Positions 26,336-35,568 of a DNA stretch of 64,000 nucleotides are shown here, piece after piece. This DNA is from Hominimerdicola alba 8 (GTDB taxonomy: Bacteria; Bacillota; Clostridia; Oscillospirales; Ruminococcaceae). The stretch lies in assembly GCF_000178155.2 (NCBI RefSeq), contig NZ_ADKM02000091.1, forward strand, positions 1 through 64,000, given 5' to 3'. Position 1 is the first letter of the stretch, and every line of letters starts with the position of its first letter. The translations under genes and the position numbers were made by a program. Below the pieces are notes generated by a model that was given only the letters and a program-made list of their open reading frames with translations, had not been told where the DNA came from and did not search any database.

Positions 26336-26649
26336 TGTGTGCGAATGATGCAGGATAAACAACACTATATTATTATATAGAAAGGATAATTTTGCACTTA
26401 ACATAGCTTTTCGCACAGGTTTATTTCGGAACGTACATTTAGGTTTGCACAGACTAAAATGTGAACGAACATGTAATTGCATTGGTTTTTGCAATGGATA
26501 AAACTGCGAAAACGTTTGCGCAAAGTCGTTGACCCTTGTATAAACTGCTCAATTCGCAAGCGAAAAAGGTAATATACGGTTAATACGACCAGTTTAATTG
26601 TTGAGATTTTGTGAAAGCTCACAAAAGTAAAAAAATATAAAAAAACCTA
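26336..26649. other. AT-rich intergenic stretch before the pilin genes
   Basis: No frame with a ribosome site, no repeat family member and no terminator is seen. It may hold upstream control sites for the pilin promoter. Confidence 0.4.
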
Positions 26650-26678
26650 TTGACAAATGCAAGGTTATGAGTTATAAT
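26650..26678 (+). promoter_or_regulatory. Promoter of pilin gene 1
   Basis: TTGACA, 17-bp spacer, TATAAT: perfect consensus, giving a leader of about 135 nt with a small CCGC/GCGG hairpin near 26773-26790. Confidence 0.85.
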
Positions 26679-26819
26679 ATAGACACAGTAAGGGAAACGA
26701 AAACAACATGAAGCTTCAAACGATCGATCGATGCGAGGTTTTCACCCTTAAATGAACAACTTAAGTAAGTACCCGCGAACGGCGGTTACTAATAGAAATT
26801 TATTATGGAGGGATTTTCT

Positions 26820-27329
26820 ATGAAAAATTCAAACAAGAAGGGCTTTACACTGGTTGAGCTCGTAGTAGTTATTGCGATCATCGGCGTGCTCGCAGCTATT
26901 CTCGTACCTAGCATGATGGGTTATGTTAAGAAGTCTAGACTGAAGACTGCTAACGGCAATGCTAAGACTGCTTACAATACCGCAGCTGGCGCACTGGCAG
27001 ATCTGGAAACCAACGGTATCCAGCTTGAGACAATTGATATCACTCAGAACTGCACAACTCCTGCTGCAAGTGTTCCTGACCTTGATGGTGATACTGTTGA
27101 TGGCGTTGCATATGTAACTGCTATTGTTCAGAACGCACTTGCTGCTAACGGCAATGACGGCGGCGAGGTATACATCAATGGTAATACCACTGCTACAGGT
27201 GTATGGGGCGCACAGTGGCACAGAAAGTCTGGCGATAAGATCGTTGGTCAGTATCCTGAGGCTCCTTCTACCGTAGAAAAGGCTGAGGCTATGAAATTCG
27301 GTGAGCTGAAGCTGAAGAACAAGGCTTAA
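26820..27329 (+). CDS. Type IV-like pilin 1 (R. albus PilA/GP25-like)
   Basis: A 169-residue prepilin. A short basic leader, KKG, precedes the class III cleavage site and the hydrophobic helix FTLVELVVVIAIIGVLAAIL with the invariant Glu at mature position 5. The C-terminal domain is short and contains one Cys. From established knowledge, R. albus carries tandem pilA genes whose product, GP25/CbpC, is linked to cellulose adhesion, and this gene looks like that protein. GGAGG precedes the ATG at 26820. A strong promoter, long leader and private terminator suggest high expression. No pilus assembly genes are in the window. Confidence 0.88.
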   Translation: MKNSNKKGFTLVELVVVIAIIGVLAAILVPSMMGYVKKSRLKTANGNAKTAYNTAAGALADLETNGIQLETIDITQNCTTPAASVPDLDGDTVDGVAYVTAIVQNALAANGNDGGEVYINGNTTATGVWGAQWHRKSGDKIVGQYPEAPSTVEKAEAMKFGELKLKNKA

Positions 27330-27361
27330 TCTTTAGTATATAGCTTTATCAAATGATAAGT

Positions 27362-27394
27362 TGGCGGCGGTTCGTATGAACCGCCGCTTTTTTG
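27362..27394 (+). terminator. Terminator of pilin gene 1
   Basis: GGCGGCGGTTC pairs with GAACCGCCGC, followed by six Ts. Confidence 0.88.
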
Positions 27395-27404
27395 CGTAAA
27401 TGTA

Positions 27405-27433
27405 TTGACAAACAGGCGACTTTGTGTTATAAT
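27405..27433 (+). promoter_or_regulatory. Promoter of pilin gene 2
   Basis: TTGACA, 17-bp spacer, TATAAT; the second pilin is thus transcribed independently. Confidence 0.85.
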
Positions 27434-27506
27434 TAGGTTGGTAAAATATATCCGCAGTTTGGGGCGCGGGTAGGTTTTTATGTATGTCAATACGGAGGGA
27501 AAACAA

Positions 27507-27974
27507 ATGAAAAACAAGAAGGGCTTTACACTCGTGGAGCTCGTCATTGTCATAGCTATTGTGGGCGTACTTGCTGCCATACTGGTGCCGATGATGATGG
27601 GCTATGTCAGAAAAGCGCGTCTGCGTCAGTGCAACGCCAACGCCAAAGTCGCCTATAATGTTGTGACTGGCGTTCAGGGTCAGAAGATGATCGACGGCGA
27701 AGATTATGCTATCAGTGATATCGTCATCGACTGTCGCGGCGATGAACCTGTGCCGAATGATGAACTGGGGCGAATGGTCTATAATTCAATCGCCGCCAAT
27801 GCCAAAAATTCGGGCATAATGTACATCGGCACGCGCGGCAAGGACGACAACGGCGATGACCTGCTGTATGTTCAGTGGATAATGAAGCCGGGCGATACTA
27901 TGGTAGGTCAGTATCCCAATGCTTCCAACAGCGTAGATAATGTTCCCACATGGAAAACTTATAAAGCAGACTGA
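27507..27974 (+). CDS. Type IV-like pilin 2
   Basis: A 155-residue prepilin with leader MKNKKG and the helix FTLVELVIVIAIVGVLAAIL. It is a paralogue of pilin 1: the first 50 residues are nearly the same (MGYVRKARLRQCNANAKVAYN against MGYVKKSRLKTANGNAKTAYN, written here only for comparison) and both share the late motif DxxVGQYP. The middle differs. The ATG at 27507 follows GGAGGG. It has its own promoter and terminator, so the ratio of the two pilins can vary. Confidence 0.87.
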   Translation: MKNKKGFTLVELVIVIAIVGVLAAILVPMMMGYVRKARLRQCNANAKVAYNVVTGVQGQKMIDGEDYAISDIVIDCRGDEPVPNDELGRMVYNSIAANAKNSGIMYIGTRGKDDNGDDLLYVQWIMKPGDTMVGQYPNASNSVDNVPTWKTYKAD

Positions 27975-27978
27975 TATT

Positions 27979-28012
27979 TGCGAAGACCCCACAGCGGGTC
28001 TTCGCTTTTTTT
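27979..28012 (+). terminator. Terminator of pilin gene 2
   Basis: GCGAAGACCC pairs with GGGTCTTCGC, followed by seven Ts. Confidence 0.88.
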
Positions 28013-28032
28013 GACAAAATTCTCAAAACCTA

Positions 28033-28061
28033 TTGACTTTTGGGGCAAAAAGTTATATAAT
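28033..28061 (+). promoter_or_regulatory. Promoter of secDF
   Basis: TTGACT, 17-bp spacer, TATAAT. Confidence 0.8.
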
Positions 28062-28144
28062 GTATAGGTGAATGTGCTTATTAAAGCGGCAGAACTATCT
28101 GCGGCTTTTCTGAAAGCGTAAAAATTTTGTTAGGAGGACTTTTA

Positions 28145-29551
28145 GTGCGGAAAATTACTAAACCTGTCTTTTTCATCGTGCTTATCCTTATCCTCGGTTT
28201 CGCTTACCTGACATACGCGGGTATACATACCTATTACGGCGATATCAGGCACAGCGCTATCAAGGGCGTTGATGAGATACGCTGGGGTATCGATATTCAG
28301 GGCGGCGTCAATGCCACTTTCGAGCCTGAACTTGAAAACGAGGATCAGAAGATAACCGAAAACGACATGGACGCGGCTAAGGCTGTTATCGAACAGCGAC
28401 TCGTCAGCCTGAACATCACTGACAGTGAGGTTTATGCGGACTACACAAAACATCGTATCATGGTGTCATTCCCCTGGCAGTCGGGCGAAGAGGATTTCGA
28501 CCCCGCAGAGGCTATCTCTGAACTGGGCGACACTGCACAGCTCATATTCGTCAAGGGTACGACAAAGCCCGAAAACCTTGAAGACGAAACTGTCGTGCTG
28601 ACAGGTAATGATGTTAAAAAGGCTGAGGCAGGTCAGTATCAGGATCAGAACACGGGTGAGACCACATGGGTGGTCAGCCTTGAACTGAACGAGTCGGGCA
28701 AACAGGCTTTTGCTGACGCTACTACCGAACTTTCAGGCAGCGGTCAGATCTCCATCTGGATGGACGAAAATATGATCTCTGCGCCAAATGTTAACGAGCC
28801 TATCACTGACGGCAAGTGCCAGATCTCAGGTAACTTCACCTACGAGAGCGCTAAGTCGCTGGCTGATAAGATCAATGCAGGCGCACTGCCTTTCAACCTG
28901 AGATCCACCAGCACCAACATAATCTCGGCTACTCTCGGTGAGGGCGCTAAAACTGCCATGACCATCGCAGGCATAATTGCGTTCATCATGGTCGCTATCT
29001 ACATGATCATCATTTACAGACTGCCCGGCTTCGTGGCTTCCATCGCTCTGCTGGGTCAGGCTGCGGGCACTCTCGCCTGCATAAGCGGCTTCTTCGGCAA
29101 TATCGAGAGTTTCACTCTGACAATACCAGGTATCGCAGGTATCATTCTTGCGATAGGTATGGGCGTTGACGCTAACGTTATCGTTTCCGAGCGTATCAAG
29201 GAAGAACTCAACAACGGCAAGACCCTTAACGGCGCTATCGAACTTGGCTATAAGCGCGCATGGGCTGCTGTTTTCGACGGCAATATCACCGTTGTGTTCG
29301 TTGCTATCATACTGATGGGCGCATTCGGCCCTACCGACAGCGTTTTCGGCACTCTGCTGAAACCCCTGTTCATGGCATTCGGTGCATCTACCGCAGGTAC
29401 TATCTACTCGCTGGGTTACACTCTGCTGGTCGGCATCGTGCTGAACTTCTTCTTCGGTATCTTCTGTTCAAGACTGATGCTTTCGTCACTTTCAAAGTTC
29501 AAAGCATTCAAGAAACGCAAGCTGTACGGAGGTGTTGAGAACAATGGCTAA
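28145..29551 (+). CDS. secD: Protein translocase subunit SecD
   Basis: Inner subunit of the SecDF complex, an RND-type membrane protein that uses the proton or sodium gradient to pull proteins through SecYEG. The protein has about 468 residues: an N-terminal helix, the family motif WGIDIQGGVN near residue 45, a large extracytoplasmic domain and five C-terminal helices with GVDANVIVSERIKEE and the following helices. It starts with GTG at 28145, 7 bp after TAGGAGG; open frame upstream of that overlaps the ribosome site itself. It overlaps secF by 8 bp. Confidence 0.92.
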   Translation: MRKITKPVFFIVLILILGFAYLTYAGIHTYYGDIRHSAIKGVDEIRWGIDIQGGVNATFEPELENEDQKITENDMDAAKAVIEQRLVSLNITDSEVYADYTKHRIMVSFPWQSGEEDFDPAEAISELGDTAQLIFVKGTTKPENLEDETVVLTGNDVKKAEAGQYQDQNTGETTWVVSLELNESGKQAFADATTELSGSGQISIWMDENMISAPNVNEPITDGKCQISGNFTYESAKSLADKINAGALPFNLRSTSTNIISATLGEGAKTAMTIAGIIAFIMVAIYMIIIYRLPGFVASIALLGQAAGTLACISGFFGNIESFTLTIPGIAGIILAIGMGVDANVIVSERIKEELNNGKTLNGAIELGYKRAWAAVFDGNITVVFVAIILMGAFGPTDSVFGTLLKPLFMAFGASTAGTIYSLGYTLLVGIVLNFFFGIFCSRLMLSSLSKFKAFKKRKLYGGVENNG

Positions 29552-30518
29552 GGAAAAGAAAATTCTCAACGTCGTGGGAAAACGCAAGGTGTTTTACAGC
29601 ATCTCCTGCGGACTTATCGCGCTGTTCATCATACTGACTTTCGTGCTGGGTCTGAACGTTGACATAATGTTCAAGGGCGGTACTATACTGACTTACAGCT
29701 ACACGGGCGACATCGATACCAACGGCGTACAGTCTGTAGTTACCGATGTTCTGGGGCAGAAATCGACTGTAACTAAGGGCGAGAACACTGCCACAAAACA
29801 GTCTACCGTTAAGATACAGCTGTCCTCCACAGGCGGCATCAACGAGGTAAAGCAGAACGAACTTCAGGTCGCACTTGAAGAAAAGTTCGCTGACAATGAA
29901 CTCGCACTGTTTGAGTCCAGTGACGTTAAAGCCTCAAACGGTCTTGACTTCTTCCTGAAATGTATGGTAGCCGTTATATTTGCGGCTGTCGTTACCATAA
30001 TCTACATCGGTTTCCGTTTCAGAAAGATAGGCGGTATCTCGGCAGGTATATTCTCTGTTGTGGCACTGCTGCACGACCTCTGCATGGTATACGGCTGCTT
30101 CGTTATTTGCAGATTTGACATCAATGCAAACTTCATGGCAGTTCTGCTGACCATACTGGGTTACTCCATCAACGCGACTATCATAATCTACGACCGTATC
30201 CGTGAGAACCAGAACCTCAAGGGCAGCAAACTCGAACTTGAAGAACTGGTGAACCTCTCGGTAACACAGACTCTCGGCAGATCGATCCACACTACCGTAA
30301 CTACCGTTATGGCTATGGCTGTTGTCTGCGTCGTTTGCACCATCTACGGCGTAAGTTCGATAATCAGCTTCGCATTCCCTCTGATAATCGGTATGCTGGC
30401 AGGTGTGTATTCTTCTAACTGCATCGCACCGACACTCTGGGTAATGTGGAGAAGACACGCTGAAAAGAACCCCAAGAAGAGCAAGTCTGCTGCTTCAAAG
30501 AACAGCGGCAGAAGATAA
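29544..30518 (+). CDS. secF: Protein translocase subunit SecF
   Basis: Partner of SecD, about 324 residues. There is a first helix, then the FKGGT-containing segment (VDIMFKGGTILTYSYTG), an extracytoplasmic domain and five C-terminal helices with the conserved GYSINATIIIYDRIREN. The tail is Lys/Ser-rich. The ATG at 29544 follows GGAGGTG and overlaps the end of secD, so the two are translationally coupled. Separate SecD and SecF are common in Firmicutes, alongside fused forms. Confidence 0.92.
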   Translation: MAKEKKILNVVGKRKVFYSISCGLIALFIILTFVLGLNVDIMFKGGTILTYSYTGDIDTNGVQSVVTDVLGQKSTVTKGENTATKQSTVKIQLSSTGGINEVKQNELQVALEEKFADNELALFESSDVKASNGLDFFLKCMVAVIFAAVVTIIYIGFRFRKIGGISAGIFSVVALLHDLCMVYGCFVICRFDINANFMAVLLTILGYSINATIIIYDRIRENQNLKGSKLELEELVNLSVTQTLGRSIHTTVTTVMAMAVVCVVCTIYGVSSIISFAFPLIIGMLAGVYSSNCIAPTLWVMWRRHAEKNPKKSKSAASKNSGRR

Positions 30519-30529
30519 TTCTATCGTAA

Positions 30530-30575
30530 ATAAAGCTGCTCTGCGCGTTAACATAACGTGTGGGCAGCTTTTATA
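30530..30575 (+). terminator. Terminator of secDF
   Basis: AAAGCTGCTC pairs with GGGCAGCTTTT across a loop that itself contains a GTTAAC-type palindrome. Confidence 0.7.
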
Positions 30576-30584
30576 TCGTTAAGC

Positions 30585-30620
30585 TGAAAACCGCCGCAAG
30601 TCCCACGACCTGCGGCGGTG
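30585..30620 (-). terminator. Terminator of the double-HTH regulator
   Basis: Minus strand: CCGCCGCAG pairs with CTTGCGGCGG, followed by TTTT, directly beyond the stop codon at 30623. Confidence 0.8.
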
Positions 30621-30622
30621 TT

Positions 30623-31996
30623 TTATGTGTTATCTTCAATGCTGTCAGCAAAACTCCGAAAAGCCCGACACATCGGGGCGTATGTAAAGGTGAATGCCTT
30701 TTGTGGTGCATCAAGTTTGTTGACTGTCACGCTGTTTTCGCTGATGACAAGCTGAACGTTGCCGATGCTGTATACCTCAGCATCCGCCTGCGGTTCGCTG
30801 ACAGTATCTATCGTGACCAGCGGACGGCATCTGGCAAGCAGTGCATCAAAATAACGGCAGGTTTTCTCCAGTTTTTGAGGCGAGGTTATGTAGCTGTATT
30901 CCTCATCGTCAGCCATGTCGCGCACACCGAAACTGCCCACGCAGGCATTCTCAGGGTCAAGGAATATCGTGCAGGTGAATCTCTCGCCCGCGGGTCTGGT
31001 GGAATAGTATGGCTCGACAAGACCCGTCATGTATAGGGGCAGCCAGCTGATTATAGCCTGTATCATCTCACTTACGCTGCGGTCAACGTTGTGTATTATC
31101 TTGATGCGTGTGCCGTTCCGCAGACAGGCAGCCATAAGCCCCGACCACAGTGCCTTGAAATCTCCTGTCATCCAGTTTATGCCGTTGTCGGAGTACAGCC
31201 GCAGTTCGCTGCTGTGATTATTTATGACGCTGCTGAGAAATCTCACCACTGCCTGCTGAAGCCCCTTGTCGCCCGTATAGTAGTCCTCGTTCGGTATTTC
31301 GGGAATTACCGGCAGCGGTATAAGGCTCACATCGGTCGTGGGCATATTCTTCATCTGTTCGATAAAAACCCTGACTGCCTGCACATTTGCGGGCATGCCG
31401 CGTGCGTACAGCCACACGAAGATCGACTCAGCGACATTACCCGACCTCAGCGGTGTACCCATAATGTCGCTGAGATCGCGCAGCTTGTTGCGGGAAGCTA
31501 TCTGTTCTGCCAGCACAGCCGAAAGCCGCATCATCAAGCCTGTGCTTTTGCGTGGTATGCGCAGACCGCTGCGCATTCGGCTGACATATGAAGCATCGAT
31601 ACCCAGCATTTTGCTAAGATTGCTGTTTGAAAGACGCGCCAGCTTCATCAAAGCTGCCAGCTTTTTTCCGAACTGCTTGGCACTATCTGTTTCGATGCTG
31701 TCTTCGGGCAGACTGTTTTCTTCAAAAAGCCAGTTCAGCAGCATTTCATTCAGCGGGTGTTCTTCCTCCTGCTGAATGCCGAGTATGCGGCATAGTTCAT
31801 CTGTCTTGCCATTGTCGCGGCAATAACTGTATACGCCGTCAGCAAATTTCCTTACCGTAGTGCTGTTTTCGCTGTAATTGCGCGAACCGCTTTTCAGTCG
31901 GCAGAAATTTGCGGGCGAACAGCCTGCATATCCCGCGATAATGCTGTTTTCTACATCAAGGTTTTTGAGAAGATAGGTTATCTTTTCTGATAACAT
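30623..31996 (-). CDS. Putative regulator with two HTH_XRE-like domains and a large C-terminal sensor
   Basis: A 457-residue protein that I place only loosely. Residues about 5-65 and about 105-165 each look like a lambda-repressor-type helix-turn-helix (first: SIIAGYAGCSPANFCRLKSG; second: NLSKMLGIDASYVSRMRSG). The remaining 290 residues form an uncharacterised domain with KIIHNVDRSVSEMIQAIISW and PLYMTGLVEPYYS, a pattern I associate with clostridial XRE proteins of unknown role. The ATG at 31996 follows AAAGGA; open frame upstream runs into MITE-A copy 4, which sits 63 bp before this start and so forms part of the promoter region. Confidence 0.65.
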   Translation of the reverse strand: MLSEKITYLLKNLDVENSIIAGYAGCSPANFCRLKSGSRNYSENSTTVRKFADGVYSYCRDNGKTDELCRILGIQQEEEHPLNEMLLNWLFEENSLPEDSIETDSAKQFGKKLAALMKLARLSNSNLSKMLGIDASYVSRMRSGLRIPRKSTGLMMRLSAVLAEQIASRNKLRDLSDIMGTPLRSGNVAESIFVWLYARGMPANVQAVRVFIEQMKNMPTTDVSLIPLPVIPEIPNEDYYTGDKGLQQAVVRFLSSVINNHSSELRLYSDNGINWMTGDFKALWSGLMAACLRNGTRIKIIHNVDRSVSEMIQAIISWLPLYMTGLVEPYYSTRPAGERFTCTIFLDPENACVGSFGVRDMADDEEYSYITSPQKLEKTCRYFDALLARCRPLVTIDTVSEPQADAEVYSIGNVQLVISENSVTVNKLDAPQKAFTFTYAPMCRAFRSFADSIEDNT

Positions 31997-32058
31997 TGGC
32001 GCAAAGTCCTTTCTTTTATAGCGACCCGAATTTTTAGTCTGATCGCCATAGTTGATTT

Positions 32059-32161
32059 TATAGCAATCCAACTTTTTAAATTCACAAAATCCAGTCGCAA
32101 AAGCTGGGATTTATGGGTTTTGTGACTGGATTTTGTCTGAATTATAAGGCGGATTGCTATA
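32059..32161 (-). mobile_element. MITE-A copy 4 in the promoter region of the double-HTH gene
   Basis: A 103-bp copy in reverse orientation, with one change (AATTATAAGG instead of AATTTTAAGG). It is 63 bp upstream of the start codon at 31996, so it either carries or has displaced the promoter. Confidence 0.85.
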
Positions 32162-32560
32162 AATGTCTGTATTGTTAATATTATATCACGATTTACAAGA
32201 AAATACAATATCCATACTGGCAATATCATATTTTCATTAAATTAGCGGAAAAATAGAGATGCAGGCACTTATCCGCTCTGCGACAGCTGATGGGCATGAA
32301 CTATTTTGTTCATATCACCAAAACTTAGATATCCATTTTCTGGCATTAAAACACCTGTAAAGGTTGTTGTGCAATCTGCAAAAAGCGACAGACCTTTTTT
32401 TGTGTAAAAAAAAGCGTTGGGGCGCTTTACTTTTCGGAAAATGTATGTTACAATTAACTTAATTGCTTTTGTGCTTTACAGCTTTTATACTTTCATAGGC
32501 TAAAGCATATTTACAGAACGCGGGCTTTCACCGCAATAAATCTGAAAGGATAGTTAAAGA
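32162..32560. other. Intergenic control region of the acyl-CoA ligase gene
   Basis: The only structure I see is a perfect AAAGCG-N6-CGCTTT palindrome at 32411-32428. It overlaps a modest promoter (TTTACT at 32426-32431, 17 bp, TACAAT at 32449-32454), leaving about 100 nt of leader before the ligase start. The palindrome could be an operator. Confidence 0.45.
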
Positions 32561-34192
32561 ATGCCAATAACAGAATTTCTTGAAAGAAACGCAGCAAAAT
32601 TCCCTGATAAGACGGCTCTTGTCGAACTCAACCCCGAAATACGCGAAAAGCGCATAACATGGAAAGAGTACGAACTTATCGAACCCACAGCAGATGTTCC
32701 CTACAGGCGCGAGATAAGCTGGTCTGTCTTCAACGAGAAGGCTAACCGCTTTGCTAATCTGCTTATATCACGCGGCGTCAAAAAGGACGATAAGGTCGGC
32801 ATACTGCTGATGAACTGCCTTGAATGGCTGCCCATCTACTTCGGTATACTCAAAACAGGTGCGCTGGCTGTGCCGCTGAATTTTCGCTACACTGCTGATG
32901 AGATAAAGTATTGCGTTGAACTGGCTGAGGTCGATATACTCGTTTTCGGTCCCGAATTTATCGGCAGGGTAGAGGAGATAGTCGATGATATCAGCAAGAA
33001 CAGACTGCTGTTCTACGTTGGTGAGGGATGTCCCACTTTCGCAGAGCATTATGACCGTCTGGCGGCTAACTGCTCCAGCGTAAGCCCCGATATCAAGCTG
33101 ACTGATGAAGACAATGCAGCTATTTATTTCTCATCGGGCACTACAGGCTTCCCGAAGGCGATACTGCACAACCACGAGAGTCTTGTTCACGCGGCTAAGG
33201 TCGAGCAGAAACATCACGGTCAGACTGAGGACGATGTTTTCCTCTGCATACCACCCCTTTACCACACAGGCGCTAAGATGCACTGGTTCGGCAGCCTTAT
33301 TTCAGGCGGCAAGGCGGTCATTCTTAAGGGCGTTAAGCCTAAGTTCGTGCTGGAGGCTGTTTCAAGCGAGCACTGCACCATCGTGTGGCTGCTGGTGCCG
33401 TGGGCGCAGGATATTCTCGATGCTGTTGACAGAGGCGATATCGACCTTTCGCAGTATCAGCTCGACCAGTGGAGACTCATGCACATCGGCGCACAGCCCG
33501 TTCCGCCCTCACTTATCGCAAGGTGGAAGAAGCTGTTCCCCAAGCACCAGTATGACACCAACTACGGTCTTAGCGAGAGCATCGGACCGGGCTGTGTACA
33601 TCTGGGCGTTGAAAATATCCATAAGGTAGGTGCTATCGGTAAGGCAGGCTACGGCTGGGAGGTAAAGATAGTTGACGAACGCGGCGAAACTGTTAAGCGC
33701 GGCGAAGTCGGCGAACTTTGCGTAAAAGGTCCCGGTGTCATGACCTGCTATTACCGCGACCCTAAGGCGACCGCTGAAACACTTAAGGACGGCTGGCTGT
33801 TCACAGGCGATATGGCTCAGGAAGACGAGGACGGCTTCATTTTCCTCGTTGACCGCAAGAAGGATGTTATCATCAGCGGTGGCGAGAACCTCTATCCTGT
33901 GCAGATAGAAGACTTCCTGAGGGCGCACCCCGCCATCAAGGATGTTGCTGTCATCGGTCTGCCCGATAAGCGTCTGGGCGAGATAGCAGCAGCGATAATC
34001 TCCATCAAGGACGGCATGACCTGCACTGAGGAGGATATCAACGACTTCTGCCATAAACTGCCGCGCTATAAGCGTCCCCACAAGATAATCTTCGCAGATG
34101 TCCCCAGAAACCCCACAGGCAAGATAGAAAAGCCTGTTCTCAGAAAGATATACTGCGGCGAGTCTGTTGTGGCTAAGCAGAACAATTCATAA
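32561..34192 (+). CDS. AMP-forming acyl-CoA synthetase (class I adenylate-forming enzyme)
   Basis: Activates a carboxylic acid with ATP to the acyl-adenylate and transfers it to CoA. The 543 residues include the P-loop-like AMP motif YFSSGTTGFPK near 192, the A5-type motif NYGLSES, the A7 motif WLFTGDMA and the C-terminal hinge and lysine motifs DRKKDVIISGGENLYP and PTGKIEKP. There is no signal peptide. The substrate chain cannot be read from the sequence; medium-chain or aromatic acids are possible. It is monocistronic, with GAAAGGA before its ATG and a clear terminator after. Confidence 0.88.
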   Translation: MPITEFLERNAAKFPDKTALVELNPEIREKRITWKEYELIEPTADVPYRREISWSVFNEKANRFANLLISRGVKKDDKVGILLMNCLEWLPIYFGILKTGALAVPLNFRYTADEIKYCVELAEVDILVFGPEFIGRVEEIVDDISKNRLLFYVGEGCPTFAEHYDRLAANCSSVSPDIKLTDEDNAAIYFSSGTTGFPKAILHNHESLVHAAKVEQKHHGQTEDDVFLCIPPLYHTGAKMHWFGSLISGGKAVILKGVKPKFVLEAVSSEHCTIVWLLVPWAQDILDAVDRGDIDLSQYQLDQWRLMHIGAQPVPPSLIARWKKLFPKHQYDTNYGLSESIGPGCVHLGVENIHKVGAIGKAGYGWEVKIVDERGETVKRGEVGELCVKGPGVMTCYYRDPKATAETLKDGWLFTGDMAQEDEDGFIFLVDRKKDVIISGGENLYPVQIEDFLRAHPAIKDVAVIGLPDKRLGEIAAAIISIKDGMTCTEEDINDFCHKLPRYKRPHKIIFADVPRNPTGKIEKPVLRKIYCGESVVAKQNNS

Positions 34193-34199
34193 GAAAACG

Positions 34200-34236
34200 A
34201 AAAGCCTTTTCCGAACATCGGGAAAGGCTTTTTTGA
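34200..34236 (+). terminator. Terminator of the acyl-CoA synthetase gene
   Basis: AAAAGCCTTTTCC pairs with GGAAAGGCTTTTTT. Confidence 0.85.
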
Positions 34237-34307
34237 ACAATATAATTTCAAACAAAAACGCATACTATCGTTCGTGTCAATAATTATGAATTACTGAAAT
34301 GCTGTAA

Positions 34308-34343
34308 CAGAAAATGCCGAGATGTCAGCACCTCGGCATTTTG
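34308..34343 (-). terminator. Terminator of pilin gene 3
   Basis: AAAATGCCGAG pairs with CTCGGCATTTT, with T-runs in both orientations; it lies about 45 bp past the pilin 3 stop. Confidence 0.75.
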
Positions 34344-34387
34344 TTATTATTGTTTTTTCAGACATCTGCCCGCGAAACGTATGTCGC

Positions 34388-35119
34388 TTAATACCAGCCG
34401 CCCATTTTTCCGTCACTGCCTATCTGCTGATTTGACAGATTTATGTTGTAGCAGTTTTCGGGAGATTTCTTCTTGCTGTCAGTATATATCTTGTCCCATG
34501 TGCCTGACCCGATAAAGTGGGCATCTTTCTCCATGTTGACGATATACTGACCACCGATGAATGTTACCAGTATGCCCTTGCGGTAAAGCTGTATCATGCG
34601 AACTTCGCCTGTGTCGTTGTACACAACAACAAGCCCGAAGTTTGTTTTGCAGTCCTTAAGGTATTTGCTGCAATTCTTTGAAGATGTATTGTATCCCAGC
34701 GGGTTGACTCTGCTGCCTGTCTTCCATGTTTCCGAAAAAGTAGCATCAAGTGCGCCGGCTATTACTCTGTCAACTGCCTGTGAACCGGTAGAAGTGCCCG
34801 GCTTGGTCGTTTTGTAGATATTCCAGCTGTAGTTTGTGAATGCGCCGACTCTTTCAAATTTTCTGTTTTTTCCACCCTGTTCAAGGTAAAGCACCTTGTT
34901 GAAGGCAGCATTCGTATCTTGTTCACTGAGTATAAGGTAGTCTGTCAAAGCTGCTTCTATCGATGTCTTGATGACTTTGGTATCCGCAACAGCAGCAGCG
35001 ACCCTTGCTTTTCTTACATACCCGATCAAGCTGGGTATAAGCAATGTGGCAAGAATCCCGACTATGGCAATAACAATAGCTAATTCAACTAATGTGAAAC
35101 CTTTCTTATTATTTTTCAT
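34388..35119 (-). CDS. Type IV-like pilin 3 (larger pseudopilin-like protein)
   Basis: A 243-residue prepilin with leader MKNNKKG and helix FTLVELAIVIAIVGILATLL, then GYVRKARVAAAVADTKVIKT. The N-terminus is close to pilins 1 and 2, but the C-terminal domain is about 80 residues longer and has no obvious relation. It contains four Cys-free beta-like stretches and two Cys near 156 and 163. AAAGGG precedes the ATG. It stands alone 7 kb from the pilin pair with no assembly genes near, so it may be a minor pilin or a separate adhesin. Confidence 0.83.
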   Translation of the reverse strand: MKNNKKGFTLVELAIVIAIVGILATLLIPSLIGYVRKARVAAAVADTKVIKTSIEAALTDYLILSEQDTNAAFNKVLYLEQGGKNRKFERVGAFTNYSWNIYKTTKPGTSTGSQAVDRVIAGALDATFSETWKTGSRVNPLGYNTSSKNCSKYLKDCKTNFGLVVVYNDTGEVRMIQLYRKGILVTFIGGQYIVNMEKDAHFIGSGTWDKIYTDSKKKSPENCYNINLSNQQIGSDGKMGGWY

Positions 35120-35452
35120 AAGATCATCCCTTTCAATCGTATCGCAATTACCACTAAAAAAATATATCTACCAATTTATTTGTTGCCTATATTATATCAC
35201 AATTTTACAAAACAGTCAACTAAATTAATCTAAATTTGTATATGTACATAAAAACCAAGCATATAGTTTCGCTAGATTGACCAAATCACAAGTTGACTAA
35301 TTTTACAAATTAAAAGCATTCAGCATGGTTTTAAATAAATAGGAAATAATTTTTGTTTCTAAATTTTAACTAATAATTTTCCCGATGTCAAGCCAAAAGT
35401 TCCATAACTGGATTTTGTGGTTAATAAAATATCAATATATAACCCTGACATC
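35120..35452. other. AT-rich intergenic stretch
   Basis: Very AT-rich sequence upstream of pilin 3; no reading frame with a ribosome site and no element family member. It probably holds the pilin 3 promoter. Confidence 0.4.
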
Positions 35453-35490
35453 AAAAAAAGGACTGCCCGATCTCAGGCAGTCCCTTTTTG
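35453..35490 (-). terminator. Terminator of prfC
   Basis: GGGACTGCC pairs with GGCAGTCC on the minus strand, followed by seven Ts. Confidence 0.8.
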
Positions 35491-35568
35491 AACACTATTA
35501 ATGAGCAGTCTTTTGATAAGACTGCATACTCGCGTCCATGTCAATAATTATGAATTATGAATTATGAA

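Noticed and set aside
25175-26494. A long open frame antisense to the DUF4317 gene
   Set aside because: It has no ribosome site, and the plus strand carries a clear family protein with promoter and terminator; it mirrors codon bias.
26685-26819. Cyclic di-GMP riboswitch in the pilin leader
   Set aside because: Expected for pilin genes, but I could not find the conserved GEMM core or the class II pattern, only a short hairpin.
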